Positions 1-7,599 of a stretch of 64,000 bases of DNA are shown here, piece after piece (position 1 is the first letter of the stretch; each line of letters begins with the position of its first letter). The translations under genes and the position numbers were made by a program. The DNA is from Nocardia asteroides (GTDB lineage: Bacteria; Actinomycetota; Actinomycetes; Mycobacteriales; Mycobacteriaceae): positions 3,472,001 through 3,536,000 of the forward strand of contig NZ_CP089214.1 of NCBI RefSeq assembly GCF_021183625.1, read 5' to 3'. The notes under the pieces were generated by a model that ran no database searches, was not told the origin of the DNA, and saw only the letters and a list, made by a program, of their open reading frames with translations.

Positions 1-1
1 C

Positions 2-184
2 GACACGAAGGAGATCGCGGGGACACTGCACCTCTCCACCTACACGGTGCAGGACCACCTGAAGTCGGTCTTCGACAAGGCCGGTGTGCGGTCGCGGCGG
101 GAGCTGATCTCGAAGGTGTACTTCGATCAGTACGTGCCGCGGATGGGCGCGGAGCTCTCACCCAGCGGGTGGTTCGTCGCCTAG
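2..184 (+). CDS. LuxR-type regulator, C-terminal HTH fragment (cut by left edge)
   Basis: The window opens inside this gene, so only the last 60 codons are visible. The fragment reads [20 protein letters not shown] and then [16 protein letters not shown], the classic LuxR/GerE helix-turn-helix with its recognition helix and the trailing KxGVRSRxEL signature. It therefore binds DNA as the output end of a larger regulator. The N-terminal sensor part (receiver, ATPase or other) lies outside the window, so the signal cannot be named. The remaining tail (about 20 residues, ending PSGWFVA) is outside the HTH. It is followed 85 bases later by thiD on the same strand; nothing visible links the two functionally. 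Confidence 0.85.
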   Translation, partial: DTKEIAGTLHLSTYTVQDHLKSVFDKAGVRSRRELISKVYFDQYVPRMGAELSPSGWFVA

Positions 185-269
185 GCGCTCTCCAGGAAAG
201 GGCGTGGCCGGTCTCCGTGAGCCGGAAGGGGGCGCGGACCCGCCGAGCGCGGCGAGGCAAGATGAGCAC

Positions 270-1124
270 ATGCACTTGCTGCCCTTGCCCGGGGACGGGC
301 AGACCCCGGTCCGCGTTCTCACCATCGCGGGCACCGACTCCGGCGGCGGCGCCGGGATCCAGGCCGATTCCCGCACCATGGCGCTCTGCGGGGTGCACGC
401 CTGCGTGGCGGTGGCCGCGGTGACGGTGCAGAACACGCTCGGGGTCAGCGGGTTCCACGAGATTCCGGCAGACGTGGTGGCGGCGCAGGTACGCACGGTT
501 GTCGCCGATATCGGGGTCGGGGCGGCCAAGACCGGGATGCTCGCCTCCACCGCGATCATCGAGGCGGTGGCCGGGGTCTGCCGCGAGGTCGGGATCGGGC
601 GGGACGCGGCGGTGCCGCTGGTGGTCGATCCGGTCGCGGCCTCCATGCACGGCGATCCGCTGCTGCACGCCGAGGCGCTGGATGCCGTGCGGCACACGTT
701 GATTCCGATCGCCACGCTGGTCACCCCGAACCTGGACGAGGTGCGGCTGCTCACCGGCATAGCGGTGGTGGACGATGCCACCGCGCGCGCGGCCGCCGAG
801 GCGCTGCACGCGCTCGGGCCGCGGTGGGCCATCGTCAAGGGCGGGCATCTGCGCTCGTCGGCGATCAGCAAGGATCTGCTCTTCGACGGGGAGCGGTTCC
901 ACGAGTTCAGCGCGGCGCGGATTCCGACCGCGAACGATCACGGGGGTGGGGACACGCTGGCGGCGGCGGTCGCCTGCGCGCTCGCGCACGGGTATTCGGT
1001 GCCGGAGGCGGTGGAGTTCGCCAAGGAGTGGACTCGGCGCTGCCTCGAAGCCGCCTACGATCTCGGCGCCGGGCACGGGCCGGTTTCGCCGCTCTGGAGG
1101 TTGGGAGTCGCGCCCGGCGCATAG
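270..1124 (+). CDS. thiD: Hydroxymethylpyrimidine/phosphomethylpyrimidine kinase ThiD
   Basis: ThiD phosphorylates HMP and HMP-phosphate to HMP-PP, the pyrimidine half of thiamine, in the cytoplasm. The 284-residue product has the ribokinase-fold N-terminus with LTIAGTDSGGGAGIQAD (residues 17-33), the substrate-binding loop of ThiD, and KTGML further on. The C-terminal anion-hole motif is HGGGDTLAAA, with Asp228 in the ribokinase catalytic-base position, instead of the HGTGC form of enteric ThiD. I start at the ATG at 270; an in-frame codon at 204 would add 22 residues of non-conserved sequence. The other thiamine genes of the window (thiGSO, thiE) lie 26 kb away. The downstream GC-rich repeat probably ends the transcript. 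Confidence 0.93.
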   Translation: MHLLPLPGDGQTPVRVLTIAGTDSGGGAGIQADSRTMALCGVHACVAVAAVTVQNTLGVSGFHEIPADVVAAQVRTVVADIGVGAAKTGMLASTAIIEAVAGVCREVGIGRDAAVPLVVDPVAASMHGDPLLHAEALDAVRHTLIPIATLVTPNLDEVRLLTGIAVVDDATARAAAEALHALGPRWAIVKGGHLRSSAISKDLLFDGERFHEFSAARIPTANDHGGGDTLAAAVACALAHGYSVPEAVEFAKEWTRRCLEAAYDLGAGHGPVSPLWRLGVAPGA

Positions 1125-1150
1125 GCCGCACGAGCGCGGCCGATCCCGCC

Positions 1151-1220
1151 CACGGCGGGCGGGTGGGCCGCCGCGCGGCGGGGCACCACGGCGGGCGGGT
1201 GGGCCGCCGCGCGGCGGGGC
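1151..1220. repeat. Two tandem 34-bp hairpin copies between convergent genes
   Basis: An identical 34-base unit occurs at 1151-1184 and 1187-1220 (period 36). Each copy contains the inverted repeat GCCGCC-GCGC-GGCGG, so each can fold by itself. It lies between the convergent ends of thiD and the TetR gene, which suits a bidirectional factor-independent terminator without a U-tract. The tandem duplication is seen directly; the terminator role is inferred. Confidence 0.6.
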
Positions 1221-1288
1221 GTCGCCCGGCGGCGGGGCGGCCGCAGTGCGGAGCCGCGGCCACGCGGGTGCGGTCCGGCGACCGTGAT

Positions 1289-1987
1289 TCAGCCGGGTTC
1301 GACGGCGCCGCCGAGAGCGGCCTCGAGATCCAGCACGATCCCGTGCAGTCGCGAACCCGCCTCGATCAGCGCCGTGACCATCGTCCCGAGATAGCTCACG
1401 AACCGCTCGACCGGCATGGGCGCGGGCTCGGCGCGATCGGCACCCAACCACCAGTCGGTGGCCGAGGCGACCGCCCCGAACACGGAGTAGTTCACCAGCT
1501 CCAGCCCGGAGACGTCGATCCCTGGATCGCCGACGACGGCGGCGACCAGCTCCGCCGCCCAGCGGGCGGAGCGCCGGGCCGAGCGCAGCGCGCGCTCGGA
1601 TTCGCCCGCGTTCCTGGTGAAGTGGCTGTGCAGCAGGAACCGGAAGACATTCGGGTGCTGGTCGACCACGAGCACGTACTCGGTGACGGCGCGGCCGATC
1701 AGCACCCGGACCGGGTCGGCGGTCAGGTCGGCGCCTGCCGCGATCCTGGTCCAGAGCAGCTCGCGCATCCGGTCGACGACGGCGTCGTAGAGGTCGGTCT
1801 TGTCCTCGAAGTGCCGGTACAGCTTGGGCTTGGCCGCCCCCGCCTCGCGGGCGATATCGCCCATGCTGACGCCGGGGCCGAGCGCGTCCAGCGCGCGGAT
1901 CGCCGCGTCGACGAACTCCTCGCGCATGCGCACCCGATGCGCCCGCCAGCGTTCGGTGCGGGCGTCGACCCGGATGCTGCGCGTCAT
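1289..1987 (-). CDS. TetR/AcrR family regulator
   Basis: The 232-residue protein has a TetR N-terminal HTH at about residues 21-68: an alpha-1 helix, then VSMGDIAREAGAAKPKLYRHFEDKTDLYDA, read here in two pieces because the motif is long. The C-terminal ligand domain (70-232) resembles mycobacterial TetR proteins of unknown ligand. It is convergent with thiD and divergent from the methyltransferase at 2062, so that methyltransferase or its own gene is the likeliest target. The ATG at 1987 is preceded by TAGGCT six bases upstream, so the mRNA is probably leaderless. No palindromic operator is obvious in the short divergent gap. Confidence 0.85.
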   Translation of the reverse strand: MTRSIRVDARTERWRAHRVRMREEFVDAAIRALDALGPGVSMGDIAREAGAAKPKLYRHFEDKTDLYDAVVDRMRELLWTRIAAGADLTADPVRVLIGRAVTEYVLVVDQHPNVFRFLLHSHFTRNAGESERALRSARRSARWAAELVAAVVGDPGIDVSGLELVNYSVFGAVASATDWWLGADRAEPAPMPVERFVSYLGTMVTALIEAGSRLHGIVLDLEAALGGAVEPG

Positions 1988-1999
1988 CCCCGCAGCCTA
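1988..1999 (-). promoter_or_regulatory. -10 box of a leaderless TetR transcript
   Basis: On the minus strand TAGGCT (1994-1999) is followed by six bases, GCGGGG, and then the ATG of the TetR gene. The same TAGGCT-GCGGG spacing precedes the small membrane gene at 17771. No convincing -35 box is visible. Confidence 0.5.
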
Positions 2000-2061
2000 C
2001 TTTTTTGCCGGTTCGGCACGGAAAGTGGCGGGAGCGGAGCGGGCGGCGGCAGCATGCGACC

Positions 2062-2715
2062 ATGCACGATCACCACGCGGCCCCGCCCGCCGAGATTTCC
2101 ACCCGGGAGCACTGGGACACCTTCTACCGGGATCGTGACCAGGTCTGGAGCGGCAACCCGAACCCGATCCTGGTCCGCGAGGCCGGTGCGCTGCCGCCGG
2201 GCACCGCGCTCGACCTCGGCTCCGGCGAGGGCGGCGACGCCATCTGGCTGGCCGGGCTCGGCTGGCGGGTGACCGCGGTCGACGTCTCGCAGGTCGCGCT
2301 GGATCGCGCCGCCGGGCACGCCGCCGCGGCCGGGGTCGGGGACCGCATCACCTGGGCCGCGCACGACCTGCACACCGACTTCCCCGCCGGAGAGTTCGAC
2401 CTGGTCTCCGCGCAGTTCCTGCACTCGCAGACGGCGCGGCCGGGGGAGCGCGATGCCATCCTGCGCCGGGCGGCATCCGCGGTCGCCGTCGGCGGCGCCC
2501 TCGTGATCGGCTCGCACCAGGGCTGGCCCAGCTGGATGGCGGAGCCGCCCTTCGCGCACGAGTTCCCCACCCTGGAGCAGGTGCGGCATGGTCTCGCGCT
2601 CGGCGACGACTGGCACGTGGTCACCGCCGACCTGATCGAGCGCGACGCCCCCGGCCCCGAGGGGCAGCCCGGCACCCGCGCCGACAGCGTGCTGCACCTC
2701 CGCCGCCTGCGTTAA
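2062..2715 (+). CDS. Class I SAM-dependent methyltransferase
   Basis: This 217-residue cytoplasmic protein has the Rossmann methyltransferase core: motif I LDLGSGEGGDAIWLA near residue 51, an acidic ribose-binding residue in VTAVDVS about 20 residues later, then AAHDLHTDF and DLVSAQFLHS (motif IV region). The opening HWDTFYRDRDQVWSGNPNP is typical of the small methyltransferases related to thiol or tellurite methylases (TehB-like), but the substrate cannot be read from the sequence. I start at the ATG at 2062; an upstream in-frame TTG (2005) would add 19 residues of low-quality sequence. It is divergent from the TetR gene, which may control it. Confidence 0.85.
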   Translation: MHDHHAAPPAEISTREHWDTFYRDRDQVWSGNPNPILVREAGALPPGTALDLGSGEGGDAIWLAGLGWRVTAVDVSQVALDRAAGHAAAAGVGDRITWAAHDLHTDFPAGEFDLVSAQFLHSQTARPGERDAILRRAASAVAVGGALVIGSHQGWPSWMAEPPFAHEFPTLEQVRHGLALGDDWHVVTADLIERDAPGPEGQPGTRADSVLHLRRLR

Positions 2716-2810
2716 CCGGCGGCGCCCGCCCGCCGCGGGGCTGCGCGCTCGCAGGAACCTCACAGCCACAGCCCAGCCCGGTGGCAGCGGCGGCCGCGAG
2801 TCTCGAACCC

Positions 2811-4061
2811 ATGACCGAGACCGTGACCGTCGCGCTGCCGGCGGATCGAAGCGTGACCACGGCGCACCCACCCGTGCTGGACGTGGTCGTCCCCGTCTAC
2901 AACGAGGAGGCCGACCTCGGCCGCTGCGTCCGCCGCCTGCACGCCCACCTGCGCGCCGGCTTCCCCTTCCCGGCCCGCATCACCATCGCCGACAACGCCA
3001 GCACCGACGCCACGCTCGCGGTGGCCGAGGCGCTCGCGGGCGACCTGGACGGCGTCCGCGTCGTGCACCTGGACCGCAGGGGCCGCGGCCGCGCCCTGCG
3101 CACGGTGTGGGAGAACTCCGACGCCCGCGTGGTCGCCTACCTGGACGTCGACCTCTCCACCGACCTGAACGCCCTGCTCCCCCTGGTGGCCCCGCTGCTC
3201 TCCGGCCACTCCGACCTGGCCATCGGCACCCGCCTGGCCGGATCGTCCCGGGTGGTGCGCGGCCCGAAGCGCGAGTTCATCTCCCGCAGCTACAACCTGA
3301 TCCTGCGCGCCTCGCTGCGCGCCCGCTTCTCCGACGCCCAGTGCGGCTTCAAGGCCATGCGCACCGAGGTCGCGCGCAGGCTGCTTCCCCTGGTCGAGGA
3401 CGGCGAGTGGTTCTTCGACACCGAACTGCTCGTGCTCGCCGAGCGCGCCGGGCTGCGCATCCACGAGGTCCCGGTGGACTGGATCGACGACCCGGACTCC
3501 CGGGTCGACATCGTCGACACCGCCCGCAAGGACCTGCTCGGCGTCTGGCGGGTCGGCCGCGGCCTCGCCTCCGGCGCGCTGCCGATCGACGAGCTGCGCC
3601 TGGCCATCGGGCGCGAGCCGCTGGTGCCGGGGGTGCCGCTGGGCATGGTCGGCCAGCTGGTGCGGTTCGCCGTGATCGGTGTGCTCAGCACCGCCGCCTA
3701 CCTGGTGCTCTACCTGCTGCTGCAACCCGCCGTCGGCCCGCAGGGCGCCAACTTCGCCGCCCTGCTGCTCACCGCGGTCGGCAATACCGCCGCCAACCGC
3801 GCCTGGACCTTCGGCGTGCGCGGCTCGACCGGCATGGCGGCGCACCAGTTCCAGGGGTTGCTGATCTTCGCGCTCGGCCTCGCGCTGACCAGCGGCTCGC
3901 TCTTCGCCCTGCACCACTGGGCGCCCGGCGCCCCGATCGCGCTCGAACTCTTCGTCCTCGTGCCTGCCAACCTGCTCGCGACGCTGAGCAGGTTCGTCGG
4001 CCTGCGCTGGGTGTTCCGCAATGCCGGCGCCCGCCCGAGCACCACCGGAGGAACCCGGTGA
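2811..4061 (+). CDS. Polyprenyl-phosphate glycosyltransferase (GT2) fused to GtrA membrane domain
   Basis: The 416-residue protein has two parts. Residues about 22-260 are a GT2 domain of the dolichol-phosphate-mannose-synthase type: VVVPVYNEEADL, a DVDLSTDL metal-binding site near residue 110, and GFKAMRTEV. Residues about 283-405 are a GtrA-like domain with four predicted membrane helices, beginning LVRFAVIGVLSTAAYL. Such proteins charge a lipid carrier with a sugar and help flip it. The stop overlaps the GTG of the next gene (GTGA), a GT39 enzyme that would use the lipid-linked sugar outside the membrane; this is the arrangement of Bacillus ykcC-ykcB. I chose the ATG at 2811 because the earlier in-frame GTG gives no conserved residues. 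Confidence 0.9.
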   Translation: MTETVTVALPADRSVTTAHPPVLDVVVPVYNEEADLGRCVRRLHAHLRAGFPFPARITIADNASTDATLAVAEALAGDLDGVRVVHLDRRGRGRALRTVWENSDARVVAYLDVDLSTDLNALLPLVAPLLSGHSDLAIGTRLAGSSRVVRGPKREFISRSYNLILRASLRARFSDAQCGFKAMRTEVARRLLPLVEDGEWFFDTELLVLAERAGLRIHEVPVDWIDDPDSRVDIVDTARKDLLGVWRVGRGLASGALPIDELRLAIGREPLVPGVPLGMVGQLVRFAVIGVLSTAAYLVLYLLLQPAVGPQGANFAALLLTAVGNTAANRAWTFGVRGSTGMAAHQFQGLLIFALGLALTSGSLFALHHWAPGAPIALELFVLVPANLLATLSRFVGLRWVFRNAGARPSTTGGTR

Positions 4062-6139
4062 CCGCCACCCTCGCCCCGCCCGCCGCCGAGGCACCACCCG
4101 CTGCTGCTCGCCGATCTCGTTGGGAGCGGCCCGCGCTGGGCGCACTGCTGCTCGGCACCCTCGTCGCCTATCTGATCAACCTCAACGCCAACGGCTGGGC
4201 CAACAGCTTCTACTCCGCGGCCGTGCAGGCCGGTTCGGAGTCCTGGACCGCGTTCTTCTTCGGCTCCTCGGACGCCGCCAACTCGATCACCGTCGACAAG
4301 CCGCCCGCCTCGCTGTGGCTGATGGAGCTCTCGGTGCGGCTGTTCGGGTTGCACAGCTGGAGCATTCTGGTGCCGCAGGTGCTGCTCGGCGTCGGCACCG
4401 TCACGGTGGTGTACGCGGCGGTGCGCAGGCCGTTCGGGGCGGGGGCCGGGTTGCTCGCCGGGCTGGTGCTCGCGGTGACGCCGGTGGCGGTGCTCATGTT
4501 CCGGTTCAACAATCCGGATGCGCTGCTCGTCTTTCTGATGGCGGGGGCGGCGTATGCCGTCGTGCGGGCGGTCGAGGACGGGCGGACGCGGTGGCTGGTG
4601 CTGTGCGGTGCGCTGATCGGGTTCGGGTTCCTGGCGAAGCAGTTGCAGGTGTTGCTGGTGGTGCCCGGGTTGGCTCTCGTCTATCTGTTCGCGGGGCCGC
4701 CGCGGCTCGGCAAGCGGGTGGCGCAGCTCTTCGCCGCGGGTGCGGCCATGGTTGTCGCCGCGGGGTGGTGGCTGCTGGCCGTCGAGCTGTGGCCGGCGGA
4801 CTCGCGGCCGTGGATCGGGGGGTCGCAGCAGAATTCGATCCTGGAGCTGACGCTCGGGTACAACGGGCTCGGACGGTTGAACGGGGAGGAGACCGGGAGT
4901 GTCGGAGGCGGCGGTGGGGAGTTGCCCGCCGGGGGGAACGGGATGTGGGGCAGTACCGGTATCGGGCGGCTGTTCGAGGCGGCGCAGGGTGGGCAGATCG
5001 CGTGGCTCATTCCCGCTGCGCTGGTAGCCCTCGTCGTCGGAGTGTGGTTGCGCGGCAGGGCCGGTCGCGGGGATCGGCAGCGGGCCTCGCTGCTGCTGTG
5101 GGGTAGCTGGTTGCTGGTCACCGGGTTGGTGTTCAGCTTCATGGCGGGGATTTTTCACCAGTACTACACGGTGGCGCTGGCGCCCGCGGTCGCGGCGCTG
5201 GCCGGGATCGGGGCGGTGCTCGCCTGGCGGAATCGTTCCAGTGTCTGGGTCCGCCTCGCGACCGCGCTCGGTCTCGCCCTCACCACCGCGACCGCCTGGA
5301 TGCTGCTCTCGCGCAGCGCGGAGTTCCTCCCCTGGCTCCGCTGGGCGGTGCTCGTCGCCGGTGCGCTCGCGACCGTCCTCGCGCTCTTCGCCCTCCCCCG
5401 CCGCGCCGCCGTCGGCTCCGCCCTGATCGCCGCCTTCGTCGCCCTTTCCGGGCCGGTCGCCTACAGCGTGCAGACGATCGGGAGCGCGCACACGGGTTCG
5501 ATTCCGTCGGCCGGGCCGAATGTCGGGCGTGGCATGGGCGGTCCGGGCGGAATGCGCGACGGGCGCGATGGTGGAGGGGGCCCGGCCACCCTCCCCGGCG
5601 GAACGGGTCAGGGCACCGGACCCAATGGGTCGATACCGGGCGGAACCGCACCCGGCTCCGCTCCGGATGGCAGCGCGACGGGCACTGGCCCCGGCGGCAC
5701 CGCTCAGGGCGGGAGCGTGAACGGCGGCCCCGCCACCACCGGCACCGACGGCGCCCGCACGGGCGGCGGCATGATGGGCGGCCTCCTCGGCAGCTCCGCC
5801 CCGACCCAGCAGGTCGTCGCCCTCCTGGAGAGCGACGCCGACTCCTACACCTGGGTCGCGGCAGCGGTCGGCTCGAACAGCGCCGCCGGCTTCCAGCTCG
5901 CCACCGAACTCCCGGTCATGCCCATCGGCGGCTTCAACGGCAGCGACCCGTCGCCCACGCTGGAGCGGTTCCAGGAGTACGTCCGGGACGGAAAGATCCA
6001 CTACTTCATCGGCGGTAGCCGCGGCGGCCCCGGCGGCTCGAGCACCTCGTCCAGCTCCGCGATCGCCACCTGGGTGGAGCAGAACTTCACCGCCACCGAG
6101 GTCGACGGCGTCACCCTCTACGACCTCACGGCCGAGTAG
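4058..6139 (+). CDS. GT39-family membrane glycosyltransferase (YkcB-like)
   Basis: The 693-residue integral membrane protein belongs to the PMT/ArnT-like GT39 group, which transfers sugars from a polyprenyl-phosphate donor on the outer face of the membrane. Visible features are the first helix GALLLGTLVAYLINL, the first periplasmic loop with DAANSITVDKPPASLW (acidic catalytic region and the conserved KPP), and then about ten hydrophobic helices up to residue 470. Residues about 485-580 form a Gly/Pro/Thr-rich stretch, followed by a soluble C-terminal domain with LLESDADSYTWVAA and a GGSRGG tail. It starts at GTG 4058, overlapping the GT2-GtrA stop, so the two are translationally coupled. Acceptor and sugar are unknown; wall polymer or protein mannosylation are possibilities. 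Confidence 0.88.
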   Translation: MTATLAPPAAEAPPAAARRSRWERPALGALLLGTLVAYLINLNANGWANSFYSAAVQAGSESWTAFFFGSSDAANSITVDKPPASLWLMELSVRLFGLHSWSILVPQVLLGVGTVTVVYAAVRRPFGAGAGLLAGLVLAVTPVAVLMFRFNNPDALLVFLMAGAAYAVVRAVEDGRTRWLVLCGALIGFGFLAKQLQVLLVVPGLALVYLFAGPPRLGKRVAQLFAAGAAMVVAAGWWLLAVELWPADSRPWIGGSQQNSILELTLGYNGLGRLNGEETGSVGGGGGELPAGGNGMWGSTGIGRLFEAAQGGQIAWLIPAALVALVVGVWLRGRAGRGDRQRASLLLWGSWLLVTGLVFSFMAGIFHQYYTVALAPAVAALAGIGAVLAWRNRSSVWVRLATALGLALTTATAWMLLSRSAEFLPWLRWAVLVAGALATVLALFALPRRAAVGSALIAAFVALSGPVAYSVQTIGSAHTGSIPSAGPNVGRGMGGPGGMRDGRDGGGGPATLPGGTGQGTGPNGSIPGGTAPGSAPDGSATGTGPGGTAQGGSVNGGPATTGTDGARTGGGMMGGLLGSSAPTQQVVALLESDADSYTWVAAAVGSNSAAGFQLATELPVMPIGGFNGSDPSPTLERFQEYVRDGKIHYFIGGSRGGPGGSSTSSSSAIATWVEQNFTATEVDGVTLYDLTAE

Positions 6140-6222
6140 CGACACCCCGGCGCGGCTCCCCGATGCGGCTCCCCCGGACGATGGACCTGCACAACCGTCC
6201 ACATCCGTCCCCAGGAGAGCCC

Positions 6223-6549
6223 GTGACCCCCTACCTCTTCCTCGCAGGCGCGATCCTCGCCGAGGTCTTCGCCACCAGCCTCCTCGGCAGCACCCAGGGC
6301 TTCTCCCGGCTGTGGCCGACGGTGGCGGTGCTGACCGGCTACGGGATCGCGTTCGCGATGCTCGCCCAGGCCATCGCCAGGGACATGCAGGTGGGGATCG
6401 CGTACGCGCTGTGGTCGGGGGTCGGCACGATCCTGATCGTCGGGATCGGGATCCTGTTCCTGAAGGAGCCGCTCACGGCGGCGAAGGTGGCCGGGGTGGC
6501 GCTGGTGGTGGCGGGGGTGGTGATCCTCAACCTGGCCGGGAGCCACTGA
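6223..6549 (+). CDS. Small multidrug resistance (SMR/EmrE) efflux protein
   Basis: The 108-residue protein has four hydrophobic helices and the SMR hallmark acidic residue exactly at Glu14 (LAGAILAEVFATSLL), which binds cation substrate and protons in EmrE. WSGVGTILIVGIGILFLKEPL is the conserved helix-3 to helix-4 region. SMR proteins work as dual-topology dimers that export lipophilic cations. The GTG at 6223 follows AGGAGA by a suitable distance. Its 3' end overlaps the convergent SDR gene by 23 bases (6527-6549), so both transcripts run through each other's end. Confidence 0.93.
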   Translation: MTPYLFLAGAILAEVFATSLLGSTQGFSRLWPTVAVLTGYGIAFAMLAQAIARDMQVGIAYALWSGVGTILIVGIGILFLKEPLTAAKVAGVALVVAGVVILNLAGSH

Positions 6550-7261
6550 GGTAGTCGGCGCCGCCGATGTAGACGGTGTGCCCGTCGGGGTGGCCTGCGT
6601 GCACCGCGTCCGCGACGGCGGCGCCGAACTCCTCGACGGTGGGCAGCGGCCCGCCGGAGCGCCGGGTGGCGACGGCGTCCGGATCACGGCGTTCGAGGAG
6701 CCGCACGATGATGGTGCCGTCGATCATGTCGCCGGATACCACGGTGAACCCGACCCCGCGCGCGGCGAACGCGGGAATCAACGCGCGCAGCGCGTCCTCC
6801 CCGGCCCGCTTGCTCGCCGCCACCGGCGCATAGTCGTCCGGCAGCGGGTGCCCGTCGCGCGCGAAGTGCGCCTGGTGACTGGTCACGAACACGATCCGCG
6901 ACCCCGCCGGCATGAGCGGCAGCGCCGAGGTCGCCAGGTGAACCTGCGCATCCCGGTTCAACCGCATGGCATAGCCCGGATCGGCCCCGCGCTCCATCCC
7001 GCCGGAGGCGTTCAGCACCAGCCCGTCCAACCGCCCGGCCCGCGCCAGCAGCGCCTCGACGGCGGCCGGGTCGGCGAGATCGGCGCACTCGGCCGCCGCA
7101 CTCCCACCCGCGGCGCGGATCTCGCCGACCACGCCCTCCGCGCGCTTCCGCTTCTCCCGGTAGTTCACCAGCACATGCGCACCGGCGCGGCCGAGTTGCC
7201 GGGCGGTCTCCGCCCCGATCCCCCTGGACGCCCCGGTCACCAGCACCACGCGCTTCGCCAT
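6527..7261 (-). CDS. SDR-family oxidoreductase with atypical active site
   Basis: The 244-residue protein has the Rossmann NAD(P)-binding motif VLVTGASRGIGAETA near the N-terminus, an NNAG-like segment reading LNASGG, and a catalytic Ser region (IVFVTSHQAH). Where a YxxxK is expected, the sequence reads DYAPVAASKRAG: the Lys is present but the residue four places before it is Val, with Tyr displaced by three more residues. It may be a catalytically weak or non-enzymatic SDR, or may use the displaced Tyr. The ATG at 7261 has GGAGGTAG just upstream. It is divergent from an HxlR regulator with a shared palindrome, so redox or electrophile control is likely. Confidence 0.85.
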   Translation of the reverse strand: MAKRVVLVTGASRGIGAETARQLGRAGAHVLVNYREKRKRAEGVVGEIRAAGGSAAAECADLADPAAVEALLARAGRLDGLVLNASGGMERGADPGYAMRLNRDAQVHLATSALPLMPAGSRIVFVTSHQAHFARDGHPLPDDYAPVAASKRAGEDALRALIPAFAARGVGFTVVSGDMIDGTIIVRLLERRDPDAVATRRSGGPLPTVEEFGAAVADAVHAGHPDGHTVYIGGADYLSGSRPG

Positions 7262-7279
7262 CACTACCTCCGCTTCTGA

Positions 7280-7306
7280 TTTCGAAGCAACTATGGTGCT
7301 TCGAAA
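7280..7306. promoter_or_regulatory. Palindromic operator between SDR and HxlR genes
   Basis: A perfect 10-bp inverted repeat, TTTCGAAGCA at 7280-7289 and TGCTTCGAAA at 7297-7306, is separated by seven bases. It fills most of the 44-base divergent gap and includes the first base of the HxlR start codon. HxlR proteins bind such sites as dimers, so autoregulation plus repression of the SDR gene is the natural reading (inference). TATGGT in the spacer (7292-7297) could be the -10 box of a leaderless hxlR-like mRNA. Confidence 0.7.
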
Positions 7307-7599
7307 TGCGAAGCGCAAACCACGACGCCATCCTGGCCGCCATCGACCTGCTCGGTCAGCGCTGGATGCTGCGCGTGCTCTGGGAGCTGGAGCCGGGCCC
7401 GCTCGGCTTCCTCGAGCTGCGCAGACGCATGGGGAACTGCTCGTCGAGCGTGCTCTCCACCCGGCTGCAGCAACTGCAGGCCGCCGGGCTGGTGGAGAAG
7501 CACGGGACGCGCGGCAGCTACGGGCTCACACCGACCGCGGGGCGGCGGCTCGGCGAGGCGCTGCAGCCGGTGTGGGACTGGGCCGAGGCCGAGGGCTGA
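7306..7599 (+). CDS. HxlR-family winged-helix regulator
   Basis: At 97 residues this is a typical single-domain HxlR protein. AAIDLLGQRWMLRVLWEL is the family's N-terminal helix, FLELRRRMGNCSSSVLSTRLQQL is the recognition-helix region (read in part), and LVEKHGTRGSYGLTPTAG is the wing. The paired Cys-sensing site of some HxlR proteins may correspond to the single Cys in MGNCSS, which would allow redox sensing (inference). It is divergent from the SDR gene with the 10-bp palindrome between them. The stop codon abuts the stop of the convergent Ntn hydrolase. Confidence 0.9.
   Translation: MRSANHDAILAAIDLLGQRWMLRVLWELEPGPLGFLELRRRMGNCSSSVLSTRLQQLQAAGLVEKHGTRGSYGLTPTAGRRLGEALQPVWDWAEAEG

Noticed and set aside
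2781..2810. tRNA-like string GAGTCTCGAACCC
   Set aside because: The flanking bases do not form a T-arm stem or an acceptor stem on either strand.
3107..4057. Long N-terminal extension of the GT39 reading frame
   Set aside because: It is the shadow of the GT2-GtrA gene in another frame; Arg/Pro/Ala-rich with no motif. The GTG at 4058 restores a normal start.
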